Part shown: positions 44,569 to 53,839 of the stretch, in pieces | How the letters are laid out: every line of letters starts with the position of its first letter | Position numbering within the stretch: position 1 is the stretch's first letter | Source of the DNA: CAZOAR01 sp964577985 | Lineage (GTDB): Bacteria; Gemmatimonadota; CAZMKB01; CAZNLH01 | Assembly (NCBI GenBank): GCA_964577985.1 | Contig: CAZOAR010000008.1 | Location: forward strand, 7,948 to 71,947 | Length of the DNA stretch: 64,000 nucleotides | Reading direction: 5' to 3' | Program-made: the position numbers and the translations under genes | Notes under the pieces: generated by a model | What the model saw: only the letters and a program-made list of their open reading frames with translations | Told to the model about the DNA's origin: nothing | Databases searched by the model: none

Positions 44569-46992
44569 TTACTGCCCGACCTCTTCTCCATCATCATCCG
44601 GCTGTGGTGAGTATTCCTTCATATCTTCGGCCATCCGATCGAGTTTCTCCGCCACGAGGGCGTTGATAGTGCCTTCCGGGTAGGCACCATCATCGCCTTT
44701 TTCGCCGACCCTGACACCGGTCAATATCTCTATCCCCTCGTCCGCGTGCTCCACCGGATAAATATGGAACTTCCCTTCCTTCACCGCATTCACTACGCGC
44801 TCCTGCAGCATGAGATTCCTCACATTTTTCTCAGGTATCATCACACCCTGATTTCCGTTCAGCCCTTTTGCCACACAGACATCGAAGAAACCCTCGATCT
44901 TCTGGTTAACACCACCAATCGGCTGGATCTCCCCCTTCTGATTGATCGAGCCAGTGACAGCGATCGACTGCTTGATCGGCACATCCGCAATCGAGGAGAG
45001 AATCGCGTAGAGCTCAGTCGATGAGGCGCTGTCTCCATCGATCATGTCATAACTCTGCTCAAAACATACACTTGCGGATAAGGAGAGGGGCTTGCTGTCG
45101 GCGTATTTGCCCCCAAGGTATCCGGAGAGGATAAGAACGCCCTTGTCGTGGGTCCTGCCGCTCAATTCCGCCTTCCTCTCGATATTTATTATGCCGTCCT
45201 TGCCCATATATGTCTGCACCGTGATCCTGCTCGGTTTTCCGAACGAATAATCACCAAGATCATAGACTGAAAGACCATTCACCTGGCCGGTAACGGCACC
45301 GTCAACGTCCACCATAATGGTCCCTTCTTCCATCAATTCCCCTATCCGTTCTTCAATCATATTGCTCCGATATTTCTTCTCCTCCAGCGCCTTTACTACG
45401 TGCAGGGCTGCCACTGTCTCGCTTCCTTCTTCCTCTGTCCAGAAACACGATTCCCGTATTATGTCGGCTATATCGCCGAACCTGAGAGACAGCTTCTCGC
45501 TGTTCTCCACTGCCCTCGATCCGTAGTCGACCACCGCCGCAACAGCCTCGGGTGTGAAGTGTCGCAGTCCTTCATTGCGGCAGAGAGTCGCGATAAAACG
45601 CGCATAATGATTCATGGTCTCATCCGTCCGACCCATGAGCACCGAGAAATCCGCACGGACCTTGAAGATCTTGGAAAACTCATCATCGTTTGAATATAGC
45701 AGCCCGAAGACAGCCGGACTTCCGAGCATCACCACCTTGATGGCCATCGGAATCGGCTCCGGCCTGGGGCCTCCCGCGCTCATGAGTCTATATTGTTCAC
45801 TTATCTCCTCGATCTTGATCTCATCGTTCTTGAGCACTCGTTTTATCACGTCATAGCTCATCGGGCTTTTCAGGACATCCTCGGCATGCACTATAAGATA
45901 TCCACCGTTCGCCTTGAGGATCGAACCCGCCTTGATCATCGTAAAGTCTGTATAAAGAGTGCCGAACTGAGCTTTTTTCTCTATCTGACCGGCGAGATTT
46001 GCATATGTCGGGTTTGTCTCGAATATTACGGGGGCACCCTTCGTGTACTGGTTATCCACCAGAAGATTGACCTCGTACCTGCTGAGGACGGAGGGCCTCT
46101 CTCCCCTGTCCATACCCGGGACACCGGCCTCCTGATCGTCTTCATCGGCAAGAAAATCATCGACGTTCACCAGTATATCTTCCCGGACATCATCGAGATA
46201 CCCGATGACCTTCGGATGATCCCGATATTCGTCCTTCAGTTCATCAATAAAATGTCCAACCGCGAATAGCGCCACTTCCTTGTTCAGTTTTCCGACCTCC
46301 TGTTTCGCCTTTCTGTCGAGGAGGCTGATCTCCCGCAGCGTCTCCCTCACAATCGTATTCAACTCACCCTGTTTTTCCTCTATCGTCTCCCTCAGATCTT
46401 CTCTCAGAGCCTGGTAATCCTCTCCGGTCACCTCTTCGCCATCTACCAGCGGAATCGTCAGTATGCCCGCTGGTGTGCTCTTTATATGGAAGTCTCTCTC
46501 CCTCGCTTCCTCTTCAATCTTCAGGACGAGCTTCTTCTTCTTCTCTATATAACTCTCTGACAATGCGCGGTTGCGTTCCCGATAGTGTTCGCTCTCAAAG
46601 GCCTTCGGAAGATCATGCCTGAGGTCTTCCACAAACGACATCATGTCCATCTTGAATCGGCATCCTTCACCGGCGGGAAGGTTTATCGCGAGCGGTCTGT
46701 CAGGATCCTTGAAGTTGTTGACATAGAGCCAGTCGTCAGGGACCGCCCCCGACTCGGATATCTTCTCTACAAACTGTTTCACAATAGTTGTCTTCCCGGT
46801 ACCAGTGCGTCCTGAGACATATATGTTGTAACCCTTGCTTTTTATGCCCAGGCCGAACTCTATCGACTTCACAGCTCTTTCCTGGTCGATCACACCTTCG
46901 GCTATTTCAAGCTCTTCCGTCGATGTGAAATCGAATCGGGAAGGGTCACAGTTGTGGCACAACTCCCTGACATCAAGTTCTCTTATGGCCAT
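44569..46992 (-). CDS. LonB-like ATP-dependent protease (AAA_32/S16 type)
   Basis: The 807-residue protein has a P-loop GRTGTGKT at 61-68 and a long helical insertion (about 150-290) typical of AAA_32-type Lon-related proteases. The C-terminal S16 protease domain has DGDSASSTELYAIL with catalytic Ser655 and GGVNQKIEG with catalytic Lys698, a 43-residue spacing like that of E. coli Lon. The N-terminal LON substrate-binding domain is absent, as in other members of this family. The ATG at 46992 is followed by ELDVRELCHNCDPSRFDF, a conserved opening of the family. The protein should degrade damaged or regulatory proteins. It is 87 bases downstream of the DedA gene and may be co-transcribed with it. 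Confidence 0.94.
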   Translation of the reverse strand: MAIRELDVRELCHNCDPSRFDFTSTEELEIAEGVIDQERAVKSIEFGLGIKSKGYNIYVSGRTGTGKTTIVKQFVEKISESGAVPDDWLYVNNFKDPDRPLAINLPAGEGCRFKMDMMSFVEDLRHDLPKAFESEHYRERNRALSESYIEKKKKLVLKIEEEARERDFHIKSTPAGILTIPLVDGEEVTGEDYQALREDLRETIEEKQGELNTIVRETLREISLLDRKAKQEVGKLNKEVALFAVGHFIDELKDEYRDHPKVIGYLDDVREDILVNVDDFLADEDDQEAGVPGMDRGERPSVLSRYEVNLLVDNQYTKGAPVIFETNPTYANLAGQIEKKAQFGTLYTDFTMIKAGSILKANGGYLIVHAEDVLKSPMSYDVIKRVLKNDEIKIEEISEQYRLMSAGGPRPEPIPMAIKVVMLGSPAVFGLLYSNDDEFSKIFKVRADFSVLMGRTDETMNHYARFIATLCRNEGLRHFTPEAVAAVVDYGSRAVENSEKLSLRFGDIADIIRESCFWTEEEGSETVAALHVVKALEEKKYRSNMIEERIGELMEEGTIMVDVDGAVTGQVNGLSVYDLGDYSFGKPSRITVQTYMGKDGIINIERKAELSGRTHDKGVLILSGYLGGKYADSKPLSLSASVCFEQSYDMIDGDSASSTELYAILSSIADVPIKQSIAVTGSINQKGEIQPIGGVNQKIEGFFDVCVAKGLNGNQGVMIPEKNVRNLMLQERVVNAVKEGKFHIYPVEHADEGIEILTGVRVGEKGDDGAYPEGTINALVAEKLDRMAEDMKEYSPQPDDDGEEVGQ

Positions 46993-47079
46993 CTTGACAA
47001 TTCCTTTCTCTTCATATCATTTCCGATTCCGCCGTCGAAGGCCTCGCAAGGCAGGAGTGAAAGGCGGCGGTCATTAACT

Positions 47080-47664
47080 CTATGCGCGCCTGCGTCTGCG
47101 ATAAATAAGATATGTAGCGAATATCAGGACTGCAAGCACGAACAGAAGTCTGTTGATGTTCCTGACGGCGCCTATGAGAGCTTCGAGGTTATCGTGAAGC
47201 AGAAAGCCCAGGTAGAAGAAGAGGGGAACGCTTATCAGGGCAGCAGCCATGTCGATCAGCACAAAGGAGCGCGACCTCATCTTCATCATTCCCGCGGTTA
47301 TAAACGCTGCGAGCCGAAACCCGGAGAAGAACCTGGCTGTGAAAACGGTCTTGTCCCCATGATCTCGATAGTATCTCCTTACTCTGACAAGTCTGCGAGG
47401 AGTGAAAAACTGCTGAAGATACTTGCTGCTGATCACTCCATGTCCCCAGCGTCTCCCGATCGTGAAGATGATATAATCTCCGGCCAGCACTCCAAAAAAA
47501 CATATAGCGAGTGAGACCCGGTAGTCGAGAAATCCGCTCGATGACAGATATCCGCCACCTATGAGGATCGATTCTTCGGGAAGGGGGAGTCCAAGACCAC
47601 AAAGGACGAGTGTCGCGAAAATCCCCAGATAAACGAGATACGGGGTGTAATCCGCGGTGAGCAT
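47080..47664 (-). CDS. DedA/VTT-domain family membrane protein
   Basis: The 194-residue protein has the DedA hallmarks: an early GLGLPLPEESILIGGGYL re-entrant motif, DYIIFTIGRRWG, and RFFSGFRLAAFITAGMMKM with the conserved Arg-Gly region. Four to five membrane helices are present, the last at ~170-190, ending in RRRRR. DedA proteins are linked to phospholipid (undecaprenyl phosphate) translocation and membrane potential. The start at 47664 is preferred because the promoter at 47722-47750 makes the longer GTG start at 47712 lie almost at the transcript end. TTG at 47679 is also possible. Confidence 0.9.
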   Translation of the reverse strand: MLTADYTPYLVYLGIFATLVLCGLGLPLPEESILIGGGYLSSSGFLDYRVSLAICFFGVLAGDYIIFTIGRRWGHGVISSKYLQQFFTPRRLVRVRRYYRDHGDKTVFTARFFSGFRLAAFITAGMMKMRSRSFVLIDMAAALISVPLFFYLGFLLHDNLEALIGAVRNINRLLFVLAVLIFATYLIYRRRRRA

Positions 47665-47721
47665 TATGATGTTTTCCAAGATAGCAATACCTTTCACATT
47701 TGCCCCTGTCACGACAGATAA

Positions 47722-47750
47722 ATAGTAGCAACAAAGTATGGTGTCGTCAA
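47722..47750 (-). promoter_or_regulatory. Sigma-70 promoter of the DedA gene
   Basis: TTGACG (47750-47745) and TACTAT (47727-47722) with a 17-base spacer, about 55 bases before the preferred DedA start. Confidence 0.55.
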
Positions 47751-47761
47751 TCTCGAATCAA

Positions 47762-47790
47762 TTGACTTTACCTCTGACTGTTCTTAAATT
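47762..47790 (+). promoter_or_regulatory. Sigma-70 promoter of the polysaccharide export gene
   Basis: TTGACT (47762-47767) and TAAATT (47785-47790) with a 17-base spacer, about 48 bases before the GTG start at 47845. It lies back to back with the DedA promoter. Confidence 0.6.
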
Positions 47791-47844
47791 CTGACACTGT
47801 CGAGCGGTCCACGGCGCGAATACGGAAATCATGAGGTGTCCTGA

Positions 47845-49200
47845 GTGAAAACCCTTTCAAGAAGCATCCTTCCCCTTCTCCCGCTATTCCTGGTGTTTTC
47901 CCTGTCTCTAGCCCAGTCCGATTTCCAGTCAATGAGTACAAGGTTACAACAGACTCCTCCCACGCCGATGTCGACAGGCCACAAACTCACAACGACCCGT
48001 CTCTCCGGGGACAACAATATTGGTGACATATGGAGCATCCAAAACGGCCAGCGGGAAGGAGTACCCAGCTCGGTGGACATTGTGCCCCAGGAGGCCGCCA
48101 TAGACCCCGCCACTTATTCCCTGGGGCCCAACGACATTGTTACCATCGGCATATGGGACGAGGTCTCACTGAGCATTCCACTCAGGGTCACTCCCGATGG
48201 GACGATAATCCTCAATCCGGCGGGGCCAATAGCGCTCGCGGGATTGACGGTGTGTGAGGCCGAGAAAGAGGTACGCCATGTCCTGAAATCGTTCTATCCG
48301 AACGTTGATATCACGCTGACGTTGACCGGGATCAGGCAGATCAAGGTGCATGTTTCCGGCGAAGTACTTTACCCTGGCTCATACGATGCCACGCCAGTCA
48401 ACAGAGTATTTGACCTGATTCAGATGGCCGGAGGTCTCCTGCCGGGAGGTTCGGTTCGAAACCTGTCCATCAGGCGCCAGCCGGAGGGAGAAGCCGAGAA
48501 TGTGGACATGGAGAGGTTTCTCTACAACGGCGACCTCGGCGCCAACCCCATGCTGTCAGAGGGAATGATCGTCTACGTCCCGCAGAGGAGAAACACGATA
48601 CATGTCAGGGGAGCGATCAACGGCATTGCCCGCCCGGATGGAAAAACGAATGAACTCGACGAATCCCCTGTTCATGAAGCGGTCCTCGACTTCAGGGAGG
48701 GAGACAGGCTCTCGGACGCAATGCTTAGAACGGGAGGATTGACAGAGACCGCTGACCCGAGGAATGCGCGCATCATCAGGCACGATACAACAGCGTCAGA
48801 TTCCGTCATACCCGTCGATCTTTACGGCCTTCTTGTCATGGGAGACGAGTCCCTGGATCTTCCCCTCAGAAAGGGAGATGTAATAGAGATACCGGGTAAC
48901 GAACAGGTGGTCTATGTTACAGGCCCGGTGGCGGAACCCGGTCCATACAGGTACCAGCCAGGCCTTACCGCCAGAGAGTACGTGGGCCTGGCCGGTGGTC
49001 CCGACGATACTGGAAGCCATCGTGGCTGGAAGATCATCAACGAATCAGGCAGGCAGAGGAGGATCGACCGCAACTACGCTGTGAGGGCCGGGGAAACGAT
49101 CGTCGTCCCGGAACGCTTTCTCACCACGCTTGGAAAAATCGTCATGCCTTTGAGCGCGGTGAGCACGATAATCATATCGATCATAGCCCTTCAGAGATAG
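47845..49200 (+). CDS. Outer-membrane polysaccharide export (Wza-like OPX) protein with SLBB domains
   Basis: The 451-residue protein has a signal peptide (about 1-23) and no lipobox Cys. A polysaccharide export domain (YSLGPNDIVTIGIWDE ... LRVTPDGTIILNPAGPI, about 88-165) and SLBB domains (VHVSGEVLYPGSY, VHVRGAINGIARPDG, VYVTGPVAEPGPYRYQPG) follow. The hydrophobic C-terminus (MPLSAVSTIIISIIALQ) is an unusually membrane-like tail that could insert into the outer membrane. The family forms the outer-membrane channel for capsule or exopolysaccharide. No Wzc-like kinase or Wzx/Wzy is adjacent, so the gene is an orphan here. Its stop lies 6 bases from that of the convergent ClpX-like gene. Confidence 0.88.
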   Translation: MKTLSRSILPLLPLFLVFSLSLAQSDFQSMSTRLQQTPPTPMSTGHKLTTTRLSGDNNIGDIWSIQNGQREGVPSSVDIVPQEAAIDPATYSLGPNDIVTIGIWDEVSLSIPLRVTPDGTIILNPAGPIALAGLTVCEAEKEVRHVLKSFYPNVDITLTLTGIRQIKVHVSGEVLYPGSYDATPVNRVFDLIQMAGGLLPGGSVRNLSIRRQPEGEAENVDMERFLYNGDLGANPMLSEGMIVYVPQRRNTIHVRGAINGIARPDGKTNELDESPVHEAVLDFREGDRLSDAMLRTGGLTETADPRNARIIRHDTTASDSVIPVDLYGLLVMGDESLDLPLRKGDVIEIPGNEQVVYVTGPVAEPGPYRYQPGLTAREYVGLAGGPDDTGSHRGWKIINESGRQRRIDRNYAVRAGETIVVPERFLTTLGKIVMPLSAVSTIIISIIALQR

Positions 49201-49206
49201 CCACTT

Positions 49207-50727
49207 TCACTCCTCCACGCTCTTCCCGCCCTCCTCTACTCTGTCACCATAATGCTCCTTGATCATCTTGTCGAGAAATCGTTTTGGATCGTCCAGGACT
49301 TCCCTCGTCACTCTGAAAGTATCGATATCTATCAGTTTAAGACCCAGCGAGTAATCCTTGAAGAATTCCCGGCATAACCAGTCGGCGCCTCTCTCCTTCT
49401 CACCGGAGAGTCTCCTGAGTTCAGCACGACCGTCTTCCGTAAAATCGAGCCATACTCCGGTCTGGTCGTGAAAATCAGCCACGAACGATTCGAGCGAGCC
49501 CTCAAAGATCACGTCGTCTATCATACCCTCGGGGTCGTCTACCATTTTCCCGGTGACGACCAGCTTCCTGACGCCTCTGGACGGCAGCTTTCGTTCATAT
49601 TTCATGAGCGTCTTCTCGATTACGGACAACAACCCCCTCGCCCCGGTCTTCTCCTGGTAAGCAAGCTGAGCGAGCTTTTTCAGGGCCTCATCTTCGAATG
49701 TCAAGTCTATTCCATACGCCTTGAAATCGAGCTTCTTGGCCTGAAGGACGGAGTTGTTCGAGTTGGCAAGGATGCCGTAGAGGTCATCCACGTCAAGCTC
49801 CCCCAGGACGGCGAGGACGGGAAGACGGCCCACAAACTCTGATTCGAATCCATACGATATCAGGTCCTCGGCCCTGGCCATGCTGAAAATCTCGCACTCC
49901 GTGAGTTCGTTCTCCACCTTCGCGGAAGTGAAACCAATATCCCTCCGCTTGAGTCGCTTCGCAATTATCTCTTCCAGACCGAAAAACGCGCCGCTCACGA
50001 TGAAGAGAATGTTCCTGGTGCTGATCCGCTTCTTCTCCACTTTCCCATTTCTCTGTAACTGCATCACCGATTCCATTTGAGACACGAGATCGTGCGGGGC
50101 CTTCAGATCCACCTCGGTTTCTTCCATCAGCTTCAGCAGGTTTCTCTGTACACCCGACCTCGAAACATCGGGTCCTACGGAGGATCCAGCCGAGGCTATC
50201 TTGTCGATCTCATCCACATATATGATGCCGCTCTCCGCGAGTTTTATGTCTCCACCCGCTTTTTGAACCAGTTCCCGTATGAGGTCTTCGACATCTCCAC
50301 CGACATAGCCCGTTTCGCTGAACTTGGTCGCGTCCGCTTTCACGAAAGGAACACCGATCTTCCTTGCGATCAGGCGGATGATGAAGGTCTTCCCGACACC
50401 TGTCGGCCCTATCATGATTATGTTGTTCTTTATGTCTATCTGCGCCTGATCGAACTCGTCCCCAAGTCTTATTCTGTTGAAATGAGTGCAGACCTTTGTC
50501 GCGATAATCTCCTTCGCCGAGCTCTGTTTTACGACGTATTGATCGAGATAGCTGATGAGCTCTTCCGGCTTCATGTCGAAGCGAGGCGCCTTCTGTGGCT
50601 CGTCGTTCGAGACCTCCTCGCCGCCTCCGTCCGGATCCTTATCGGTGACAGGCGGTTCCTGCGTATTCTTCAAGAACGTGTTCAGTTCCTTCTGGAATTT
50701 CCAGAAATCTCTCTTTTCATCGCTCAT
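49207..50727 (-). CDS. ClpX-like AAA+ unfoldase lacking the zinc-binding domain
   Basis: The 506-residue protein has the ClpX core: Walker A GPTGVGKT (107-114), pore loop GYVGGDVE (140-147), Walker B IIYVDEIDKI (168-177), an IGF loop (264-266) at the ClpP-contact position, the Arg finger in EFVGRLPV and sensor 2 GARGLLSVIE (362-371). Two features differ from ClpX: the N-terminal Cys4 zinc domain is replaced by ~60 polar residues without Cys pairs, and a ~100-residue C-terminal extension (about 400-506) is added. HslU is excluded by the lack of an I domain and the presence of IGF. It could be a second, specialised ClpP partner; no clpP is nearby. The start at 50727 is preceded by AGAGGAA. Confidence 0.88.
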   Translation of the reverse strand: MSDEKRDFWKFQKELNTFLKNTQEPPVTDKDPDGGGEEVSNDEPQKAPRFDMKPEELISYLDQYVVKQSSAKEIIATKVCTHFNRIRLGDEFDQAQIDIKNNIIMIGPTGVGKTFIIRLIARKIGVPFVKADATKFSETGYVGGDVEDLIRELVQKAGGDIKLAESGIIYVDEIDKIASAGSSVGPDVSRSGVQRNLLKLMEETEVDLKAPHDLVSQMESVMQLQRNGKVEKKRISTRNILFIVSGAFFGLEEIIAKRLKRRDIGFTSAKVENELTECEIFSMARAEDLISYGFESEFVGRLPVLAVLGELDVDDLYGILANSNNSVLQAKKLDFKAYGIDLTFEDEALKKLAQLAYQEKTGARGLLSVIEKTLMKYERKLPSRGVRKLVVTGKMVDDPEGMIDDVIFEGSLESFVADFHDQTGVWLDFTEDGRAELRRLSGEKERGADWLCREFFKDYSLGLKLIDIDTFRVTREVLDDPKRFLDKMIKEHYGDRVEEGGKSVEE

Positions 50728-50807
50728 TCTGCTATTCCTCTTCATATTATGAAATAGACCCGGGCGAATCCCCGTCTTCCGGCAGAACATCAGCTCGTAC
50801 CTGAGTG

Positions 50808-50837
50808 AATATAGTAATTGGCAACTTTTGCAGTCAA
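50808..50837 (-). promoter_or_regulatory. Sigma-70 promoter of the ClpX-like gene
   Basis: TTGACT (50837-50832) and TATATT (50813-50808), 18-base spacer, about 80 bases before the start at 50727. Confidence 0.65.
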
Positions 50838-50941
50838 GTAAGTAGTGGACCGAAGGCTCGGCGTGACAGGCATTATCATCAAGAAGTGCTTGTTACCGGC
50901 GGGCTGCAGTTATAGATTCGGACACTGGCGTTTAACACAGG

Positions 50942-52477
50942 ATGCGTTATATGACACGAAGGAACACACTCTTTCTTATCGCCTCCCTTGCCCTCGGTAT
51001 AGCCGTGCGGGTCTGGTTTCTGAACGAGACGCATCTCACCCTGGAAGATTCGCTGATCACATTCCGTTACGCGGAAAACCTCGCGGATGGTCGGGGGTTT
51101 GTATACAACGAAGGGGAGAGGGTCCTGGGGACCACGACTCCGCTATGGGCCAGTCTGCTCGCCATCGCCGACAGGCTCGGCTCTCCTGACACCACCACAA
51201 GCTCCAGGTGGCTGGCCATTGTACTGGATGCCATGACTGCCGTCATTCTCTTCACGACCTTTCAGTCGCCTGGACATAGTCGCCTCTCTCTGATCTGGGC
51301 GGCGATCTTCATGACCTCCTCGGGAATAGTGCCCATCAACATGTCTGGAATGGAATCCCCCCTTCTTCTCTTCTCGATGGCCCTGACCGTGCGTGGTCTT
51401 GCACTGAGGAACCGGCTGTTTCCGGTGGGAATGGCGATGACCATCCTCACGCGGATGGACGGACTGATATTCGTCGCCTGCATGATCGCAGCGGCTGGAT
51501 CGAGAGATATGAAGTGGACTCTCCGGCAGGCCTTCATGGCGGCCCTGCTGCTGGCTCCGTGGACAGGCTTCTCAGTTTATTACTTCGGCGACCTCCTCCC
51601 GCAGAGCATGAGAGCCAAGATGTCTATATATGCCCTCGGGCTCCATTCGTCAGCCGATCCATTCATAGATCGATTTACTCCGATCGGAGAGACGAGCCAC
51701 CTTCGATTCATGTTGAAATCGGTCTCCTCCGTCTTTCTCATCGCCGGTATCATCGCCGTGAGAAGAAAGAATCATCTTCTCCTGCCTGTGGCTGTGTTCT
51801 TTCTCCTCTATTCCCTCATTTTCATGACATCCGGTGGGCTGATATTCCCATGGTATCTCACGCCGGCGACGTTTGCCTATGATCTGCTCCTGGCGGCGGG
51901 GCTCGCTTCCGCTCTCGACTGGATCGGAGCGGTAGTCGGCATGAGGCGTGCCAGGGCGTTGCTCATATTGATTCTGGCCTGCGTTGTGGTCATCAATATC
52001 CGGACGCTGCAGGGGAGACTGGACGAATACCGTGAGATGCAGCGTTTCGAAGAGGAACTCAGGGCCGGAATAGGGAAGTGGCTTAGAGAAAACGCTGCAG
52101 ACGGATCGTCTGTCTTCCTGGAACCGATAGGTTACATCGGATATCACGCCGGACCAGGCGTGAGGATAATCGACCAGATGGGGCTCGTGTCCCCGGAAGT
52201 CGCCGCGTTGAGGAAGAAGAGTGATTCGTGGTACATGGAGGCGATCCGGAAACTGAGGCCCGAATACATCATTGAATATACTCGATCACTGGAGGAAAAC
52301 CTCACGGAGGGAACTTCCTCCCCCCTCTTCGCCGACCAGGAAGAGCGGACCTGGTTCAACAACAACTACGAGACGGTGCGGTTGTTCGAGACCAGAGAAC
52401 TGTATCCTCACCTCGAAGAAAAAGAGAAGAGTTATACTCTCCTGAAACGGAGATGTAGTGATCAGGATGAACAATAA
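50942..52477 (+). CDS. Multi-helix GT-C-type glycosyltransferase
   Basis: The 511-residue protein has about ten membrane helices. The first periplasmic loop contains LTLEDSLITFRYAENLADG and FVYNEGERVLGTTTPLW, the acidic motif and following conserved residues of GT-C enzymes that use polyprenyl-phosphate sugars (ArnT/PMT and AftB-like groups). The C-terminal ~110 residues form a soluble domain with VFLEPIGYIGYHAGPG. It should transfer a sugar in the periplasm; donor and acceptor are unknown. It overlaps the glycerate kinase gene by 20 bases and lies in an operon with a second glycosyltransferase. Confidence 0.8.
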   Translation: MRYMTRRNTLFLIASLALGIAVRVWFLNETHLTLEDSLITFRYAENLADGRGFVYNEGERVLGTTTPLWASLLAIADRLGSPDTTTSSRWLAIVLDAMTAVILFTTFQSPGHSRLSLIWAAIFMTSSGIVPINMSGMESPLLLFSMALTVRGLALRNRLFPVGMAMTILTRMDGLIFVACMIAAAGSRDMKWTLRQAFMAALLLAPWTGFSVYYFGDLLPQSMRAKMSIYALGLHSSADPFIDRFTPIGETSHLRFMLKSVSSVFLIAGIIAVRRKNHLLLPVAVFFLLYSLIFMTSGGLIFPWYLTPATFAYDLLLAAGLASALDWIGAVVGMRRARALLILILACVVVINIRTLQGRLDEYREMQRFEEELRAGIGKWLRENAADGSSVFLEPIGYIGYHAGPGVRIIDQMGLVSPEVAALRKKSDSWYMEAIRKLRPEYIIEYTRSLEENLTEGTSSPLFADQEERTWFNNNYETVRLFETRELYPHLEEKEKSYTLLKRRCSDQDEQ

Positions 52478-53813
52478 CAAACCCGTGAAAACTGCCCGGG
52501 CGCGCGATGACCTCAGGGAGATTCTCCTGTACGCCATAGAACATGTGGAAGCGAGTCGACTGGTGAGAGAACACGTGCGACTGCAGGGAGAACGCCTGCT
52601 GGTAGGATCGGAGGTCATCCATCTCGAGCGCGGCACACGGATCTTCATCGGTGGGATTGGAAAGGCCGCGGAGCGTATGGCGCTTCCTCTGGAAGAAGCG
52701 CTGGGCGACAGGATTACAGACGGCCTGGTCATTGTCAAACACGCACAGGGGTCTGGACCACAGCGAGTGGAAGTACGCGAGGCGGGTCACCCTTATCCCG
52801 ACGGGCGTAGTCTGGGTGCCGCCAGAGAACTTGTCCGGAGGCTCGGAGAATACGGAGAAAACGATGTGGTCATCTTCCTTGTATCCGGTGGGGGATCTTC
52901 ACTCTTAGCCCTTCCCGCAAATGGCCTTACACTGGATGATAAGATTGTCGCGAACAGGGTCCTGCTGGGCAGCGGGGCCACGATAGCAGAGATCAACACG
53001 GTAAGAAGATGCCTTTCCAGCGTCAAGGGGGGCAAACTGCTTCCGGAGATCTTTCCGGCGTCGCTGATAAACGTGGTCCTGTCCGATGTCATTGGAGACG
53101 ACCTGGAGATCATCGCCTCGGGTCCAACGATTCCAGCTCGAACCGATCCGGATGGTCCCGTGGAAGTAGTCAACAGATACAATCTCGCAGGGGTGCTGCC
53201 CGCGGCTGTCCTTGACCGCCTGAAGTCCGGACAGCAGCCTCCATGCCGCGGGCGTGGTGATGAATCCACGGTAGCAGAGCCGGAAATCAAGGATGAGTTG
53301 ATCGGGAACAACCGGTTGCTGCTCGAGCACGCTGCCGCGAGAGCGGAAGCGCTCGGTTACGCAACCCGCATCATGGCCACTCAGTTCCAGGGAAAAGCGA
53401 GAGAGGAAGCCATGCCCCTTGTCTCCGCCGCCATCCGCATCGAGAACGGAGAACGATCTGTCGAAACCCCGGTGTGCCTTATAGCCGGCGGAGAGACCAC
53501 CGTCGCCGTGCGTGGAGGCGGCCTCGGCGGTAGATGCCAGGAATTCGCTCTCGAGATGGCGTTACTCCTCGAGGGCAAGGCAATCGTGGGCCTCGCTGCA
53601 GGGTCGGATGGCACAGACGGGCCTACAGACGCGGCCGGAGCCATCGTCGATGGTGAGACGTGCCGGCGCGGAAAAGCGTCAGGGCTGGACGCCCTGGACC
53701 ACCTGGAGAGGAATGATTCTCACCCGTTTCTCAGGGCTACAGGAGACCTGATAGTAACAGGACCCACGGGGACAAACGTCAACGATATTTACGCCTGCAT
53801 CATCTCTCGATAG
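52458..53813 (+). CDS. Glycerate 2-kinase (GckA/MOFRL family)
   Basis: The 451-residue protein has the DUF4147 N-terminal domain (IFIGGIGKAAERMA; VIFLVSGGGSSLLALP; EINTVRRCLSSVKGGKL; VVLSDVIGDDLEIIASGPT) and the C-terminal MOFRL domain (CLIAGGETTVAVRGGGLGGRCQEFALEMAL; AAGSDGTDGPTDAAGAIVDG). It phosphorylates D-glycerate to 2-phosphoglycerate. The start is ambiguous: GTG at 52458 has CGGAG at suitable distance, while ATG at 52467 lies further from it. Overlap with the GT-C gene and a 26-base gap to the GT87 gene indicate one operon. Confidence 0.93.
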   Translation: MIRMNNNKPVKTARARDDLREILLYAIEHVEASRLVREHVRLQGERLLVGSEVIHLERGTRIFIGGIGKAAERMALPLEEALGDRITDGLVIVKHAQGSGPQRVEVREAGHPYPDGRSLGAARELVRRLGEYGENDVVIFLVSGGGSSLLALPANGLTLDDKIVANRVLLGSGATIAEINTVRRCLSSVKGGKLLPEIFPASLINVVLSDVIGDDLEIIASGPTIPARTDPDGPVEVVNRYNLAGVLPAAVLDRLKSGQQPPCRGRGDESTVAEPEIKDELIGNNRLLLEHAAARAEALGYATRIMATQFQGKAREEAMPLVSAAIRIENGERSVETPVCLIAGGETTVAVRGGGLGGRCQEFALEMALLLEGKAIVGLAAGSDGTDGPTDAAGAIVDGETCRRGKASGLDALDHLERNDSHPFLRATGDLIVTGPTGTNVNDIYACIISR

Positions 53814-53839
53814 CATGTTGGCATGGGGGAAAAACGCAA

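Noticed and set aside
49207..50727. HslU (ClpY) assignment
   Set aside because: No I domain and no hslV neighbour; the IGF loop, GYVGGDVE pore loop and EFVGRLPV are ClpX-type.
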